This document shows, piece after piece, positions 14,950 to 23,869 of a stretch of 41,570 bases of DNA (the stretch's first letter is position 1; every line of letters begins with the position of its first letter). Origin of the DNA: an uncultured Anaerosolibacter sp. (GTDB lineage Bacteria; Bacillota_A; Clostridia; Peptostreptococcales; Thermotaleaceae); assembly GCA_937948705.1 (NCBI GenBank), contig CALECF010000077.1:1-41570 (forward strand), in the 5' to 3' direction. Position numbers and translations under genes: made by a program. Under the pieces are notes generated by a model. It ran no database searches and was not told the DNA's origin. It saw only the letters and a list, made by a program, of their open reading frames with translations.

Positions 14950-16842
14950 ATGATTGAAATTGCATTAAAAGAACTGCAAAAATATTATGGCGCCCATAAG
15001 GTACTCCACAGCATCAGCTTTGAGGTTCTTACCAATGAAAAGATAGGCTTGGTTGGTGCCAACGGTACAGGAAAAACGACAATTTTTAAGATTATTTCAG
15101 GCCTAGAAAACTATGATCAAGGTATGTTAGCCATACGGAAAGGTGCTTCCATAGGTTATCTCCATCAAATACCTACTTATCATGAAAATGATACAGTTCT
15201 TGATATTTTGTTGGAAGCATTTTCTCATGTTCTCGATATCAAAAAACAAATGGAAGCTTTAGAGGATAGTATGTCTTCCTTGCACAATAGGGCCTTAGAA
15301 CAGACCATGAAGCGATACGGTGAGCTCCAAATAGCCTTTGAAGCAGGAGGCGGCTATGAAATGGACGAGGGGCTATCCAAGATATGCGATGGCCTAAAAT
15401 TCACCGAAGCTTTCAAGGCGAGAACCTTCTCTTCTTTAAGCGGCGGAGAAAAAACAACGGTTCAGCTAGGAAAAATACTCCTACAGAATCCCGATATTCT
15501 TCTCTTAGACGAACCTACGAATCATCTGGATATTGATTCCATCGAATGGTTGGAGGATTTCCTCCGTAACTATCCCGGTGCTGTCCTGATGATCTCCCAT
15601 GACAGATATTTTCTAGATGCTGCTGTGAAAAAAATCATTGAAATTGAGGACGGCGAAGCCACAGTCTACCATGGAAACTACACATTTTATCTAGAAGAGA
15701 AAGACCGTCAATTGATGGATCAATTTGCAAGCTTTAAGGATCAACAGAAAAAACTTAAAGCCATGGAAGAAGCCATCGCCCGTTTTAAGGATTGGGGTAC
15801 AAGATCTGGAAATCCAAAAATGTTTAAAAAGATTGCCAATATGGAGAAAAGAATGTCCAGAATGGATAAAGTGGATCGCCCTATTCTTGAACGTCGAAGG
15901 ATTCAACTTCATTTTCAAAACAGCCGCCAGTCTGGAAAGGACGTCATCAAAATCCAGGGACTTACAAAAACTTTCGGACACCAATCGATCTTGGATCATA
16001 TCGATCTACAGGTTCGATTTGGTGAAAGACTAGCCTTACTTGGCAAAAATGGCACTGGTAAGTCAACCCTGCTGAAAATTATCTTGGGTCAGTACCCCTA
16101 TGATCGAGGAGATGTTCAGACTGGTGCCAATGTAAAGATAGGGTATTTAGAACAGGATATTGTTTTTCCAAACCTTGAGCTCACTGTACTTGATGCTTTT
16201 CGTGAGAATCTAAGCATTTCTGAAGGCGAGGCACGAAAGCTATTGGCTAAATTTCTATTCTATGGGGAGGATGTCTTTCGTAAGGTAGGCAACCTCTCCG
16301 GCGGACAAAAATCAAGGCTAAAGCTGTGTCAGCTCATGATGCAAGACATTAATTTGTTAATCCTAGACGAGCCAACAAACCATCTGGATATCGACTCCAG
16401 AGAAACCCTAGAAGATGCCCTTGAAGATTTTGCTGGTACCCTATTGTTTATATCCCATGATCGATATTTTATCAACAAGCTGGCTAACCGCATCGTCGAG
16501 CTGAAATCGGGTAAACTTGTAAACTACCTTGGGAATTATGACTACTATCGTGAAAAGAGATCTTCCCAAGCAAAGCCTGCAATGGTAATCCATAAAACCC
16601 CTGGGGTCATCATTGAAAAACACAACAAACCAGACCATGAGCAGAAACAGAAAGAACGCCGCATGGCTAAACTTGAAGAAGAAATAGATGCTTTGCAGAG
16701 ATTCATTCAAGAAAAAGATGAGTATATCAAAATATGCTCCACAGATTATGAAAAGCTTCAGATCGCCTTTTCAGAAAAGGACTCTTTTCAAACAGACCTG
16801 GATCTTTTGATGGAAGAATGGATTCAACTTAGCGAACAGTGA
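14950..16842 (+). CDS. ABC-F family ATPase (possible ribosome-protection factor)
   Basis: 630 aa, soluble, two ABC domains and no membrane helices. First domain: GANGTGKTT (about 35-43), LSGGEKTTVQLGK, DILLLDEPTNHLD. Second domain: GKNGTGKST (about 365), LSGGQKSRLKL, LLILDEPTNHLD. Both have ISHDRYF switch motifs. The linker (about 235-310) carries a charged P-site-interaction-like arm with GTRSGNPKMFKKI, and the C-terminus (about 560-625) is a charged coiled coil. ABC-F proteins bind the ribosomal E site; some confer resistance to lincosamides, pleuromutilins or streptogramin A (Vga, VmlR, CplR). The leader with tandem terminators favours a drug-inducible resistance type, but a housekeeping member (YdiF/YfmR type) is possible. 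AAAAGGAGG lies 8 bases before the ATG. Confidence 0.85.
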   Translation: MIEIALKELQKYYGAHKVLHSISFEVLTNEKIGLVGANGTGKTTIFKIISGLENYDQGMLAIRKGASIGYLHQIPTYHENDTVLDILLEAFSHVLDIKKQMEALEDSMSSLHNRALEQTMKRYGELQIAFEAGGGYEMDEGLSKICDGLKFTEAFKARTFSSLSGGEKTTVQLGKILLQNPDILLLDEPTNHLDIDSIEWLEDFLRNYPGAVLMISHDRYFLDAAVKKIIEIEDGEATVYHGNYTFYLEEKDRQLMDQFASFKDQQKKLKAMEEAIARFKDWGTRSGNPKMFKKIANMEKRMSRMDKVDRPILERRRIQLHFQNSRQSGKDVIKIQGLTKTFGHQSILDHIDLQVRFGERLALLGKNGTGKSTLLKIILGQYPYDRGDVQTGANVKIGYLEQDIVFPNLELTVLDAFRENLSISEGEARKLLAKFLFYGEDVFRKVGNLSGGQKSRLKLCQLMMQDINLLILDEPTNHLDIDSRETLEDALEDFAGTLLFISHDRYFINKLANRIVELKSGKLVNYLGNYDYYREKRSSQAKPAMVIHKTPGVIIEKHNKPDHEQKQKERRMAKLEEEIDALQRFIQEKDEYIKICSTDYEKLQIAFSEKDSFQTDLDLLMEEWIQLSEQ

Positions 16843-16848
16843 TACAGC

Positions 16849-16892
16849 AATAGAGCTATTCGATTCAGACAATTGAATCGAATAGCTCTATT
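16849..16892. terminator. Bidirectional terminator between ABC-F gene and pdu operon end
   Basis: A perfect 19-bp stem (16849-16867 with 16874-16892) with a 6-base loop sits between the convergent stops of the ABC-F gene and pduQ. T residues follow on the plus strand (TTTTAT). Confidence 0.8.
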
Positions 16893-16904
16893 TTATCATC
16901 TTTC

Positions 16905-18065
16905 TCATCCTTTATAGGCTTCTCTGAGTATGCCTACAATATCCTTTTCCGTTACTTGTACTGGATTTCCAGACGTGCAAATATCTTTCAAAATACCCTC
17001 TGTCATCTCAGAAATACTCTCTTCAAATACATCCTTAGGAATATTCATCTCTTTTATCGTTGTAGGCATGCTTAACATAGTGCTTAATACCTTTATTCCT
17101 TCTATGAGGCTTCTCACGCCTTCTGCTGCAGTTGTAGAAGGAAAATTTAACATTTTTGCAATAGCTGCATATCTCTCTGCCACAACCGAATTCTTAACCG
17201 TTCCCTGTTCAAGGCCAGCATTGAACTGAATGACATAAGGTAGGAACATGGCATTGCTTCTTCCATGGGAAAGTTTAAACTTCGCCCCAAAGGCATGGGC
17301 TAGACTATGGTTAATGCCTAATGTTGCATTTGTAAATGCAATCCCTGCCATACAAGATCCATTGTGGAGCTTCGCCCTTGCCTCCATATCACTGCCGTTT
17401 TTAAATGCTCTTAATAAATATCCAAACACGCTCTGAATGGCTTTCTCTGCATACATATCCGTATAATCACAGGCTTGGGCTGACACATAGGCCTCTAGGG
17501 CATGGGTCAAGATATCCATTCCTGTATCTCCTGTTACCGCCGGCGGCACTGTCTTTGTCAAGTCTTCATCCAAAATCGCTACATCTGGAATCATGAGGGC
17601 TTCATTCAATGGTATTTTTATATTGTTTAGCTTGTCAGTCACCACAGAATAGGATGTCACCTCAGAGCCTGTACCGCTGGTTGTGGGAATTGCGACGAAC
17701 CATGGTTTTTTGATACTATGGGTATCCACAAATTTTTCCTTTAGATGGATACAAAAACACATAATCGCCTTGGCTGCATCGATGGAAGACCCTCCCCCAA
17801 TGGCAATCAATAGGTCTGGCTTCGTATAGATAATCTGATTCAAGCCTTTTTTCACCGTATCTAGGGATGGATCTGGTTCAATCTCAGAGAAAACGTCATA
17901 CTCTATATGCTTTTTCTCCAAAATTTCCGTAATCTTCTTTACCATACCCAGCTTTACCATGAAAGGATCTGTTACAATAAAGGCTCTCTTGCCCTCAATT
18001 CCCTCTAAATACTCCAATGCATTGCTCCCATAATATATTTCTGGCCTTACCAAGAACCTTTTCAT
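16905..18065 (-). CDS. pduQ: Iron-containing 1-propanol dehydrogenase, PduQ-like
   Basis: 386 aa, group III (Fe-dependent) alcohol dehydrogenase. It would reduce propionaldehyde to 1-propanol and recycle NAD+ for PduP. Visible: NAD-binding GGGSSIDAAKA (about 93-103) and metal ligands in DILTHALEAY (D and H) and HSLAHAFGAKFKLSHG (two His). Start at ATG 18065; a GTG one codon upstream has better spacing (8) from GGAGG and may be the true start. Last gene of the pdu operon, after pduT. Could also be called EutG-like; the diol dehydratase context favours PduQ. Confidence 0.85.
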   Translation of the reverse strand: MKRFLVRPEIYYGSNALEYLEGIEGKRAFIVTDPFMVKLGMVKKITEILEKKHIEYDVFSEIEPDPSLDTVKKGLNQIIYTKPDLLIAIGGGSSIDAAKAIMCFCIHLKEKFVDTHSIKKPWFVAIPTTSGTGSEVTSYSVVTDKLNNIKIPLNEALMIPDVAILDEDLTKTVPPAVTGDTGMDILTHALEAYVSAQACDYTDMYAEKAIQSVFGYLLRAFKNGSDMEARAKLHNGSCMAGIAFTNATLGINHSLAHAFGAKFKLSHGRSNAMFLPYVIQFNAGLEQGTVKNSVVAERYAAIAKMLNFPSTTAAEGVRSLIEGIKVLSTMLSMPTTIKEMNIPKDVFEESISEMTEGILKDICTSGNPVQVTEKDIVGILREAYKG

Positions 18066-18187
18066 CACCTTACACACCTCCAGGTTTATTAGAAACTATC
18101 TATTCTTATAAAGATTTTATATCTGACCATATAAAATAGTTGGCCTCCATTCATCCTAGGATGAATGGAGGCTTAGTTCAGAACCAA

Positions 18188-18736
18188 TTATAGCAGTTTT
18201 GATATGAGTTCTTGACTAGGTGAAGCAATGGTCACTGCACAAACGATGTCACCTGTCTCCTCCAGTCTTTCTTCACAAGCCTTGATCGCCTGTTTTACAG
18301 CAGCTACCTCTCCAGAGATGAGAACGAATCCTTTGCCTCCCAATCCCCTGGCCAATCGAATCTCCAGTAGTTGAATATTTGCTGATTTCACAGCAACATC
18401 ACCAACAACGATAGAAGTGATGGCAGACATGGTCTCGATAATACCTAGGGAAGTAATTTTACTTACATCCATGGTCGCTGTCAGTGCAGGAAAGACGGAT
18501 TGACTTACATTAGGGATCACAAAGCTTTCTATGGTGAATATGCTCCCTATTTGCTTTCCAACTTCCACAGCATTCTTTACCGCACCCACATCACCGCTTA
18601 TCAACGTAATATATTTTCCTGGACATATTGGTGTAGACAGGATCAGTTCAACATGGGCAGCCTTTAACATTGCATCCGTTGCTTCCATTCCCTTTGCGAT
18701 ACTTTTAAACTCTACTAGCCCGATTGACTTTTTCAT
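18188..18736 (-). CDS. pduT: Microcompartment shell protein PduT (tandem BMC domain, Fe-S type)
   Basis: 182 aa with two BMC domains (about 4-85 and 95-175), each of the IGLVE.../LGIIE... type. The ICPGK segment near residue 38 matches the PduT loop whose cysteine binds a [4Fe-4S] cluster at the pore of the trimer, proposed to pass electrons across the shell, likely with PduS. Start at ATG 18736 (GAGAGG 8 bases upstream); ATG 18742 is possible. It is separated from pduS by 284 bp of inverted repeats, so pduTQ may have partly independent expression. Confidence 0.87.
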   Translation of the reverse strand: MKKSIGLVEFKSIAKGMEATDAMLKAAHVELILSTPICPGKYITLISGDVGAVKNAVEVGKQIGSIFTIESFVIPNVSQSVFPALTATMDVSKITSLGIIETMSAITSIVVGDVAVKSANIQLLEIRLARGLGGKGFVLISGEVAAVKQAIKACEERLEETGDIVCAVTIASPSQELISKLL

Positions 18737-18841
18737 GGACATCGCCTCTCCCATCATCAAAAAATTTACATAGAGTGAAACTTCATTCAGCTGGAATTTT
18801 TACCACAGGGTAATTCTGCCTGAGTGAGCACCCTGTATAAA

Positions 18842-18990
18842 CGATGAACAACAAATCATAGATTTGTGTTCCCTGCTTATGTTGAACCTATCTAAGGACT
18901 TTACAGCTCTCATCTCCCGCCTATAAGTAGGAAACACAAATCATTGATTTGTTGTTTATCACTTATAAGCGCGGGGATCTTAGAGCTGTT
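18842..18990. repeat. Nested inverted repeats between pduS and pduT
   Basis: Outer pair: about 18847-18872 and 18930-18956 are inverted copies of a motif that is itself nearly palindromic (ACAAATC..GATTTGT). Second pair: 18903-18928 and 18961-18989, starting ACAGCTCT and ending AGAGCTGT, are imperfect inverted copies. A further small repeat, ACAGGGT/ACCCTGT, lies at 18805-18811 and 18830-18836. No ORF with an SD is seen. It looks like a small non-coding mobile or palindrome-associated repeat inserted within the operon. Confidence 0.6.
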
Positions 18991-19020
18991 AGTCATCAGA
19001 TAAATATGAAAATTCTCCCT

Positions 19021-20352
19021 TTATTGTTTACATATCTCAATAACATTCTCATCGATTCGTTGTACCTTTCCACCAATACCCGTGTGAATCCTTGCTCCCA
19101 ATTGTCCGTCCTTCACATCGGCAACAGCTTGCCCCGATGCAACTGTATCTCCTACCTGCACCATAGATTCCGCCTTGGCTCCAATGTGCTGCTTTCTCTC
19201 TAAAACAACACGAGGGAAATCCTGATCTATATCTTCCGCCAATGGTGCATCCACATTATATGCTTCTAAGCCCAACCGAGCAATTAGTTTTTTTACTGGG
19301 AATTTTCGAAAATCCCTAAACTCATTTATTTTTAAAGATTGTCTGTTGTTAGGATTCTTGATCCCTGCCCTATTTAATTTCTCTTTTAGAAATTGATTCA
19401 GTTTCCAGGGCTGAAGATTCATAATGCATGCGGTTTCACATAAGCCACATTCGCAGCATAAAAATGCTTCCGTAGCCGATGTGTCTTTTTCACAAGTACT
19501 ATTGTAACTTGCTAATCTCATTAGTTTGTCAGGGTGAAGCTTGTGTCCGATCAGGTTTCTTGGGCAAACCTCCGTACATAGGGAACAATGGCAACAAGCA
19601 GTCCTTGCCTGTCTGAGCATCGTCTCTATGGATCTTTCCTTGCCTTGAATCAACGAATGGTCTTTTGGCAATAGGATGATACCCTTTGTGGTCTTCGTCA
19701 CGGGTCTGTCGATATCCCCAACAACTTTTCCCATCATAGGACCTCCATCAATTACCTTAAATTCTTCCACCGTTGGTCCACCTGCTAATGCAATCACTTC
19801 TCGAATACTTATCCCTACAGGGACCTTTATCGTCACTGGATTCTTGACAGCTCCTGTAACAGTAATATACTTATGGGTTACGGGTATTCCTTTGATGGCA
19901 TTGCTGACATTTAGCAACGTCTCCACATTGATCACAATCACACCCACCTGGAGTGGAATCCCTCCTTCTGGGACGATACGCTTCAGCACCTCGTAAACCG
20001 TAATCTGTTCATCTCCAGCTGGATAGAAATCTCCCAGTTCAAACACCTCTAGGGGCTCCCCTGGTTGAATCCCATTGCCTAAAGCTTCGATAGCTCCCTT
20101 ATACTTTTTCTTTAATGCGATAATTCCTTTTTGAGCACCTGTTTCCTTTACAATAGCCTTTAGTCCTTCCAGAACCTCAGTGGCTCTGTAGGTCATCAGC
20201 TGCTGGTCTACCCGCAGCAGGGGCTCACATTCAGCCCCATTTACCACGATGTAGTCAGCTTTTCCACTTACCTTTACATGGGTCGGAAATCCAGCACCAC
20301 CTGCACCTACGATTCCGGCTTCACGAATGATAGTAATTAGCTGCTTATCCAT
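19021..20352 (-). CDS. pduS: Cobalamin reductase PduS (RnfC-like Fe-S flavoprotein)
   Basis: 443 aa. An N-terminal RnfC/complex-I 51 kDa-like flavin/NADH domain carries GIVGAGGAGFPTHVK (about 13-27) and EGGIPLQVGVIVINVETLLN. Two ferredoxin-type clusters follow, CCHCSLCTEVCP (253-264) and CCECGLCETACI (299-310), and a C-terminal barrel-sandwich/SLBB part. PduS reduces cob(III)alamin so that PduO can adenosylate it, restoring coenzyme B12 for the diol dehydratase; it may also feed the PduT cluster. Start at ATG 20352 (GAGG 8 bases upstream) rather than the GTG at 20361. Confidence 0.88.
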   Translation of the reverse strand: MDKQLITIIREAGIVGAGGAGFPTHVKVSGKADYIVVNGAECEPLLRVDQQLMTYRATEVLEGLKAIVKETGAQKGIIALKKKYKGAIEALGNGIQPGEPLEVFELGDFYPAGDEQITVYEVLKRIVPEGGIPLQVGVIVINVETLLNVSNAIKGIPVTHKYITVTGAVKNPVTIKVPVGISIREVIALAGGPTVEEFKVIDGGPMMGKVVGDIDRPVTKTTKGIILLPKDHSLIQGKERSIETMLRQARTACCHCSLCTEVCPRNLIGHKLHPDKLMRLASYNSTCEKDTSATEAFLCCECGLCETACIMNLQPWKLNQFLKEKLNRAGIKNPNNRQSLKINEFRDFRKFPVKKLIARLGLEAYNVDAPLAEDIDQDFPRVVLERKQHIGAKAESMVQVGDTVASGQAVADVKDGQLGARIHTGIGGKVQRIDENVIEICKQ

Positions 20353-20367
20353 GTTTTCCACCTCATC

Positions 20368-21762
20368 CTATTTAATGGAGAATCCTCCTACAAGGGTACA
20401 TCTTCTCGTTCTGGCGAAACTCTTGGCGGAAGTCAGACCTTCACCAGTGGGTCCTGCAATGGTAAAGGTGGTATAGCCTTCGCCCCCCACACCAATACCT
20501 GCATAGGATGGTCCATTCTTCACGAAAATAGTTGTTTGAATTTCCTTCGCAAAGCGGGTTAGATGGTCAATATTCTTTGAGTGCATGATGGCCGTATGTC
20601 TAAAACCATGTTCTACCTTTACTGCCAGTTCAATGGCCTCATCGATATCTTTTACACGGACGATGGGCAATACTGGCATCATTAGTTCCCCAACAACAAA
20701 GGGATGATTTTTTTCAACCTCCATGATAATCACTCTGATGCTTGGATCACACTCAATGCCGGCTTTGTTTAAAATATAATTGGCGCTTTTTCCAACAAAA
20801 TCTCTATTCGGATTCCCTCGCTCATCGGCAATCAATGTCTCAAGATTTCTTAAGATAGCCGCATCCTTGATTTCATAAGCACCATACTTCTTCATATTGA
20901 AAATCAGATAATCGGCTACGGTGTCCAATACGATAACTTCCTTTTCAGCTACACAAGGCAAGTTATTGTCAAAGCTACAACCTGCGATAATATCCTTGGC
21001 TGCCTTTTCAATATCTGCTGTATCATCGACTACAGCTGGCGGATTCCCTGCGCCTGCACCGATGGCTTTTTTACCTGAGGATAACACCGCTTTAACGACG
21101 CCTGGTCCTCCTGTTGCCACCAACATATTGATCTTTTTGTGCTTCATCATGATCTCTGCCTGTTCTAATGTAGGATCGCTCACCGTTGTTAAAAGATTAC
21201 TTGGTCCCCCAGCTTCTATAATGGCACGATTCAAAATCTCAACCGTCTTCAGCGAAGTGTTTTTTGCTGAAGGATGGGGACTAAATACAACGGTATTCCC
21301 AGCAGCGATCATGCCGATGGCATTACAAATCACGGTCTCCGAAGGGTTTGTTGAAGGGGTAATGGCTCCAATGACACCGAAGGGTGATAATTCAATCAAT
21401 GTCAGTCCATCATCTCCAGAATAAGCCTCGGATCTTAAATCCTCAATGCCAGGTGTTTTTTCAATAGCTATGACATTTTTCAATACTTTGTCTTCATAAT
21501 TCCCCATGCCAGATTCATCTACAGCCATCTTAGCAAACAGCTCCACGTTCTTCCTTGCTTCTTTACGCATTGCCGCAATGAACTTTCCTCTGGTTTCCAG
21601 ATTGAACTTTACTAGCTGCTTTTGAGCTTGCCATGCTGCTTCTACAGCCTCGTTCATATCTTGGAATATGCCATACTTCTCATCAACTGTTTCGCTTTTG
21701 CTGCTGATCTCTGCTAACACTTTTTTTACAATGTCCTCTAGTTTTAACGCTTCTACGTTCAA
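20368..21762 (-). CDS. pduP: CoA-acylating propionaldehyde dehydrogenase PduP
   Basis: 464 aa, equal to the Salmonella PduP length, and converts propionaldehyde, CoA and NAD+ to propionyl-CoA. The catalytic cysteine lies in FDNNLPCVAEKE. N-terminal residues 1-20 (MNVEALKLEDIVKKVLAEIS) form a short amphipathic helix typical of a microcompartment-targeting peptide, followed by a linker. Start chosen at TTG 21762: AAGGGGG lies 7 bases upstream and the pduO stop (21764-21766) immediately precedes it. An upstream ATG would require a longer overlap with pduO. Confidence 0.9.
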   Translation of the reverse strand: MNVEALKLEDIVKKVLAEISSKSETVDEKYGIFQDMNEAVEAAWQAQKQLVKFNLETRGKFIAAMRKEARKNVELFAKMAVDESGMGNYEDKVLKNVIAIEKTPGIEDLRSEAYSGDDGLTLIELSPFGVIGAITPSTNPSETVICNAIGMIAAGNTVVFSPHPSAKNTSLKTVEILNRAIIEAGGPSNLLTTVSDPTLEQAEIMMKHKKINMLVATGGPGVVKAVLSSGKKAIGAGAGNPPAVVDDTADIEKAAKDIIAGCSFDNNLPCVAEKEVIVLDTVADYLIFNMKKYGAYEIKDAAILRNLETLIADERGNPNRDFVGKSANYILNKAGIECDPSIRVIIMEVEKNHPFVVGELMMPVLPIVRVKDIDEAIELAVKVEHGFRHTAIMHSKNIDHLTRFAKEIQTTIFVKNGPSYAGIGVGGEGYTTFTIAGPTGEGLTSAKSFARTRRCTLVGGFSIK

Positions 21763-21763
21763 T

Positions 21764-22753
21764 TTAGATCCCCCTTTCATATTCAAATACTCTCAATGCT
21801 TGGGCTGCAATCATCATGTCTTCTTCTACGGTGCCTCCGCTTATACCGATCCCACCAACAACTTCATTGTGAATTTTCAGGGGATATCCCCCGCCAAAGG
21901 CTACAATTCTATTGTGATTGGTCCACTGCAATCCATACAAGACTTCTCCAGGCTGCACCAAAGGCCCTACTTCATGGGTAGGTATCCTTAATGCTGCCGC
22001 TGTATAGGCCTTGTTCTGTGCAATATCCAAGCTTACCAGCAAAGCATCATCCATTCGATGAAGCATGATCATATTCCCCCCAGCATCTACTACGGAGAAT
22101 ACTATGGGAACCCCCATATGCAGAGCTTTCTCTTCCACTGCCTCAGCCATTTTTTTTGCCAAATCTAGTCCTAAACGCTTACGATTTGCTTTATATCCTA
22201 ATCGCTCCAATACTTTTCTCTTCACCGCTTCCTTAAAGCTATATTGTTCTTCTCCCCTGGCCAACATGAACAATGTATCCGACAGACGGTTGATGTATTG
22301 GATCAACTCCTGTCGTACATTGGCCTCTTGGCCCAGTTCTACAATGAGTCGTTCACTCCTGCGAACGATGGTTCTAGCCAAATGTATGGCAGCAGATGCT
22401 GTTGTGCCTCCAGGAATAACAAACTCTTTCAAGGGGCCTAGCTGTTCTTCATATTGATCTATGATTCTTTCTAGGGCTTCAATATCTTTTTCTTGAACAA
22501 GCTCCTTTAAATAATCACGACCAGCCTCATCGCTGGCCAGCTCCGCGCCCACCACAAACAGTCTTTTTTGAATGCCCCTTAGAATGCTTTGAATTCCTTT
22601 ACTTTCTGTAAGAGAGTAGGCTACTCCCAAGGCCGCATTGGCCTCATCCAGGGTGCCGTAGCAGGATACCCTGAGATCATCCTTTCTAATTCTGCTTCCA
22701 CCCAGTAGTCCCGTTTCTCCTTTGTCACCTTTTTTGGTATAAATACTACCCAT
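21764..22753 (-). CDS. pduO: ATP:cob(I)alamin adenosyltransferase PduO with C-terminal GlcG/HbpS domain
   Basis: 329 aa. Residues 1-180 are the PduO-type adenosyltransferase with GDKGETGLLGG (10-20), YGTLDEANAALG and RRSERLIVEL motifs; it makes adenosylcobalamin from cob(I)alamin and ATP. Residues about 190-329 are a DUF336/GlcG-HbpS-like domain (GNMIMLHRMDDALL, FGGGYPLKI, GGIGISGGT) that binds haem or cobalamin in some relatives. The two-domain form is the same as in Salmonella PduO. SD AGAGGAAG precedes the ATG. Confidence 0.9.
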   Translation of the reverse strand: MGSIYTKKGDKGETGLLGGSRIRKDDLRVSCYGTLDEANAALGVAYSLTESKGIQSILRGIQKRLFVVGAELASDEAGRDYLKELVQEKDIEALERIIDQYEEQLGPLKEFVIPGGTTASAAIHLARTIVRRSERLIVELGQEANVRQELIQYINRLSDTLFMLARGEEQYSFKEAVKRKVLERLGYKANRKRLGLDLAKKMAEAVEEKALHMGVPIVFSVVDAGGNMIMLHRMDDALLVSLDIAQNKAYTAAALRIPTHEVGPLVQPGEVLYGLQWTNHNRIVAFGGGYPLKIHNEVVGGIGISGGTVEEDMMIAAQALRVFEYERGI

Positions 22754-22766
22754 AGCTTCACTTCCT

Positions 22767-23036
22767 CTACGGTTGAACTTCTATGCTGTCGATAATACCT
22801 ACAATCGCAGCATCGATAGGGGAATTAGGATTACCGAATATATGTCTGGCGGAACTGCCCTTCGATACCAACACATATTCTCCTGTACCTGCACCTACGG
22901 AGTCGATGGCTACTTCCACATTTCCCATGGGTTGCCCCTTTGTATCCGTCTGCTGAACAACCATTAGCTTTTTCCCTACCAAATTGTCATCTTTTCTAGT
23001 GGCCACTACCATACCAATCACTTTTCCAACGTACAT
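22767..23036 (-). CDS. pduN: Microcompartment vertex protein PduN (EutN/CcmL family)
   Basis: 89 aa BMC-P protein (MYVGKVIGMVVATRK..., VDSVGAGTGEYVLV-type core, AAIVGIIDSIEV end). Such pentamers cap the vertices of the polyhedral shell. ATG 23036 is chosen over a GTG three codons earlier because the GTG lies inside the SD-like GGCAGGTG. It lies between the flavoprotein gene and pduO. Confidence 0.88.
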   Translation of the reverse strand: MYVGKVIGMVVATRKDDNLVGKKLMVVQQTDTKGQPMGNVEVAIDSVGAGTGEYVLVSKGSSARHIFGNPNSPIDAAIVGIIDSIEVQP

Positions 23037-23087
23037 CCGTAACACCTGCCTTTTTAAATGGTTCTCTGAATGGATTCCGAGTCTTCA

Positions 23088-23858
23088 TCATTCTTGAATG
23101 ATTCTCATACCGAACTCCTTCGCCGCATCACGGGCCAAAGGCGTTATAATCGTCGTGACTGGTACATGGAGTACATTGCCCATTCCCTTTGCTTCTGCAA
23201 TATCCCCTCTGCTGAGGACCTTTTTGTTTATTTTATAGTCTCTGAAATCTTCTTGTTTTTGAGTTTCTGGGATAATCATTGTTTCTCTTTTTGTGATATT
23301 ACTATATAAGTTTCTTGCTTCCACAAGACGAATGCCATAACTTTCTAGGGTGTTTAAATATGACTCCATGGTAGCCAAATAGGCTGCTGGCGCTCTATCC
23401 ATTCCCACCTGTAACCTTATGGGATTCTTTAAGTCACATCCATCCCTGGCGGCAATGATGGGAATCCCCTCCATTATTCCATGGGCTATCACATTGGTGG
23501 TTATGGTATCCGCAATACCCAGGGCAATTTTTACTGCTGAGTTTAATGTTAGGGTTGGAATAATCACTTGCCCTACGTCTCCATACAGGGGCTCTAGACC
23601 TTTTACTTCTCTTTCTAAATAAACTTCTTCAACATTCAGCTGTTCTCTAATTAGCTGTGGCGTTAGGACATATTCTGCACTATTTGAAAGTAATATCCTT
23701 AAATTCCATCCTTCCACCTGAAGAGCCTTTAACTGAGATATTGAGTCTTGAAATCCAATGCCCGCTCCAGTAAAAATCACCAAAGCTTTTTTACTCCTAG
23801 CTTCAACTCTACGGATTACCTCTTCAACAATCCAGTTTAACGCCTCACTTACATTCAA
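23088..23858 (-). CDS. Microcompartment-associated flavoprotein-like protein
   Basis: 256 aa, TTG start at 23858. Residues about 24-185 look like an HFCD/flavoprotein Rossmann domain: ALVIFTGAGIGFQDSISQLKAL at the start (given in part) and the central segment GQVIIPTLTLNSAVKIALGI (in part), like flavin-dependent Cys decarboxylases. The C-terminus, VTTIITPLARDAAKEFGM, is a motif I associate with several microcompartment operon proteins. Genes of this type occur between eutJ and eutN/pduN in other Firmicute pdu loci, but the role is unproven. The first 20 residues (SEALNWIVEEVIRRV) resemble an encapsulation helix, so it may sit inside the shell. It could replace PduM or serve cobalamin recycling. 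Confidence 0.7.
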   Translation of the reverse strand: MNVSEALNWIVEEVIRRVEARSKKALVIFTGAGIGFQDSISQLKALQVEGWNLRILLSNSAEYVLTPQLIREQLNVEEVYLEREVKGLEPLYGDVGQVIIPTLTLNSAVKIALGIADTITTNVIAHGIMEGIPIIAARDGCDLKNPIRLQVGMDRAPAAYLATMESYLNTLESYGIRLVEARNLYSNITKRETMIIPETQKQEDFRDYKINKKVLSRGDIAEAKGMGNVLHVPVTTIITPLARDAAKEFGMRIIQE

Positions 23859-23869
23859 TTCCCCTCACC

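Noticed and set aside
20921..21424. Long plus-strand ORF opposite pduP (167 codons)
   Set aside because: Shadow of a well-conserved dehydrogenase gene; no SD and a composition typical of antisense frames.
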